Part shown: positions 59,010 to 59,103 of the stretch, piece after piece
How positions within the stretch are numbered: position 1 is the stretch's first letter
Layout of the letters: each line of letters starts with the position of its first letter
Source: CAZJLN01 sp964540765
Lineage (GTDB): Bacteria > Chloroflexota > Anaerolineae > Anaerolineales > Anaerolineaceae
Assembly (NCBI GenBank): GCA_964540765.1
Contig: CAZINW010000010.1
Location: 1 to 59,103 of the forward strand
Length of the DNA stretch: 59,103 nt
Direction: 5' to 3'
Translations under genes and position numbers: made by a program
The notes under the pieces: generated by a model
Told to the model about the DNA's origin: nothing
Databases searched by the model: none
What the model saw: the letters and a program-made list of their open reading frames with translations, nothing else

Positions 59010-59103
59010 GAACTATCCTTAATGTTTATGTGGATTCAGCCTCAATATTACCTGAGTTTATCATTCTAGTGTCCTGGAGCAAGGTGATTTAGCAAGGTTT
59101 TCA

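Overview
The window looks like a chromosomal segment of a moderate-GC, Gram-positive-like or single-membrane-related bacterium. My best guess is the Anaerolineae (Chloroflexota). This is inferred from gene style: many lipoproteins with Thr/Pro-rich spacers, ABC transporters arranged with lipoproteins, PdxS/PdxT, a Ycf45/SpoIIIAA-like R3H ATPase beside tmk, and DUF5320/NifX-type proteins. No rRNA, tRNA or CRISPR array was found.

Layout. 0-9.9 kb is housekeeping: an Asp-box beta-propeller lipoprotein, a YeaQ/GlsB-type membrane protein, a polysaccharide deacetylase, a zinc-ribbon SpoU methyltransferase, glgC, a nadK - zinc-ribbon protein - recN operon, and a methionine gamma-lyase-like PLP enzyme flanked by oppositely oriented heptad repeats. 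10.1-13.4 kb is a tight four-gene operon: an ABC importer with an NMT1/ThiY-like binding protein plus a DUF692/MNIO-type iron enzyme. 13.5-18.0 kb carries a rhomboid protease, a translationally coupled tldD-pmbA pair and galE. 18.1-24.1 kb is a leftward operon with a YtrA-type GntR regulator, ABC ATPase, two permeases and two related lipoproteins (one frameshifted). It is headed by a consensus promoter and an overlooked 51-residue cysteine-containing peptide ORF, and it ends in a chimeric deletion scar. 24.3-32.5 kb mixes an IS1182 remnant, an AAA/DUF234 ATPase whose promoter is wrapped in a palindrome, an orphan TadB-like gene, a cation exchanger flanked by a dispersed repeat, a UMF1-type transporter, a DUF362 ferredoxin protein and abutting transposase remnants.

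31.7-43.3 kb is an accessory, partly AT-rich segment bracketed by an 18-of-19 direct repeat. It contains an ABC cluster with a permease-lipoprotein fusion, a large propeller-like lipoprotein, a broken Fpg/Nei-like gene, a RAYT-type transposase carrying a REP-like palindrome inside its own coding region, a lipoprotein, and an extremely cysteine-rich secreted or surface protein in a strongly AT-rich stretch with its own leaderless promoter.

43.3-59.1 kb returns to core-like genes, mostly leftward: comEC, a plsC - PrsW-like protease - DsbA/cyclophilin fusion operon, tmk with the R3H ATPase, pdxS-pdxT with a coupled unassigned ORF lacking a normal start codon, an XRE-cupin-NifX fusion with an internal ribosome site facing PadR and DUF5320 genes, and an ABC exporter with a zinc-ribbon membrane protein. 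All functional calls are from reading the sequence; no database search was possible.
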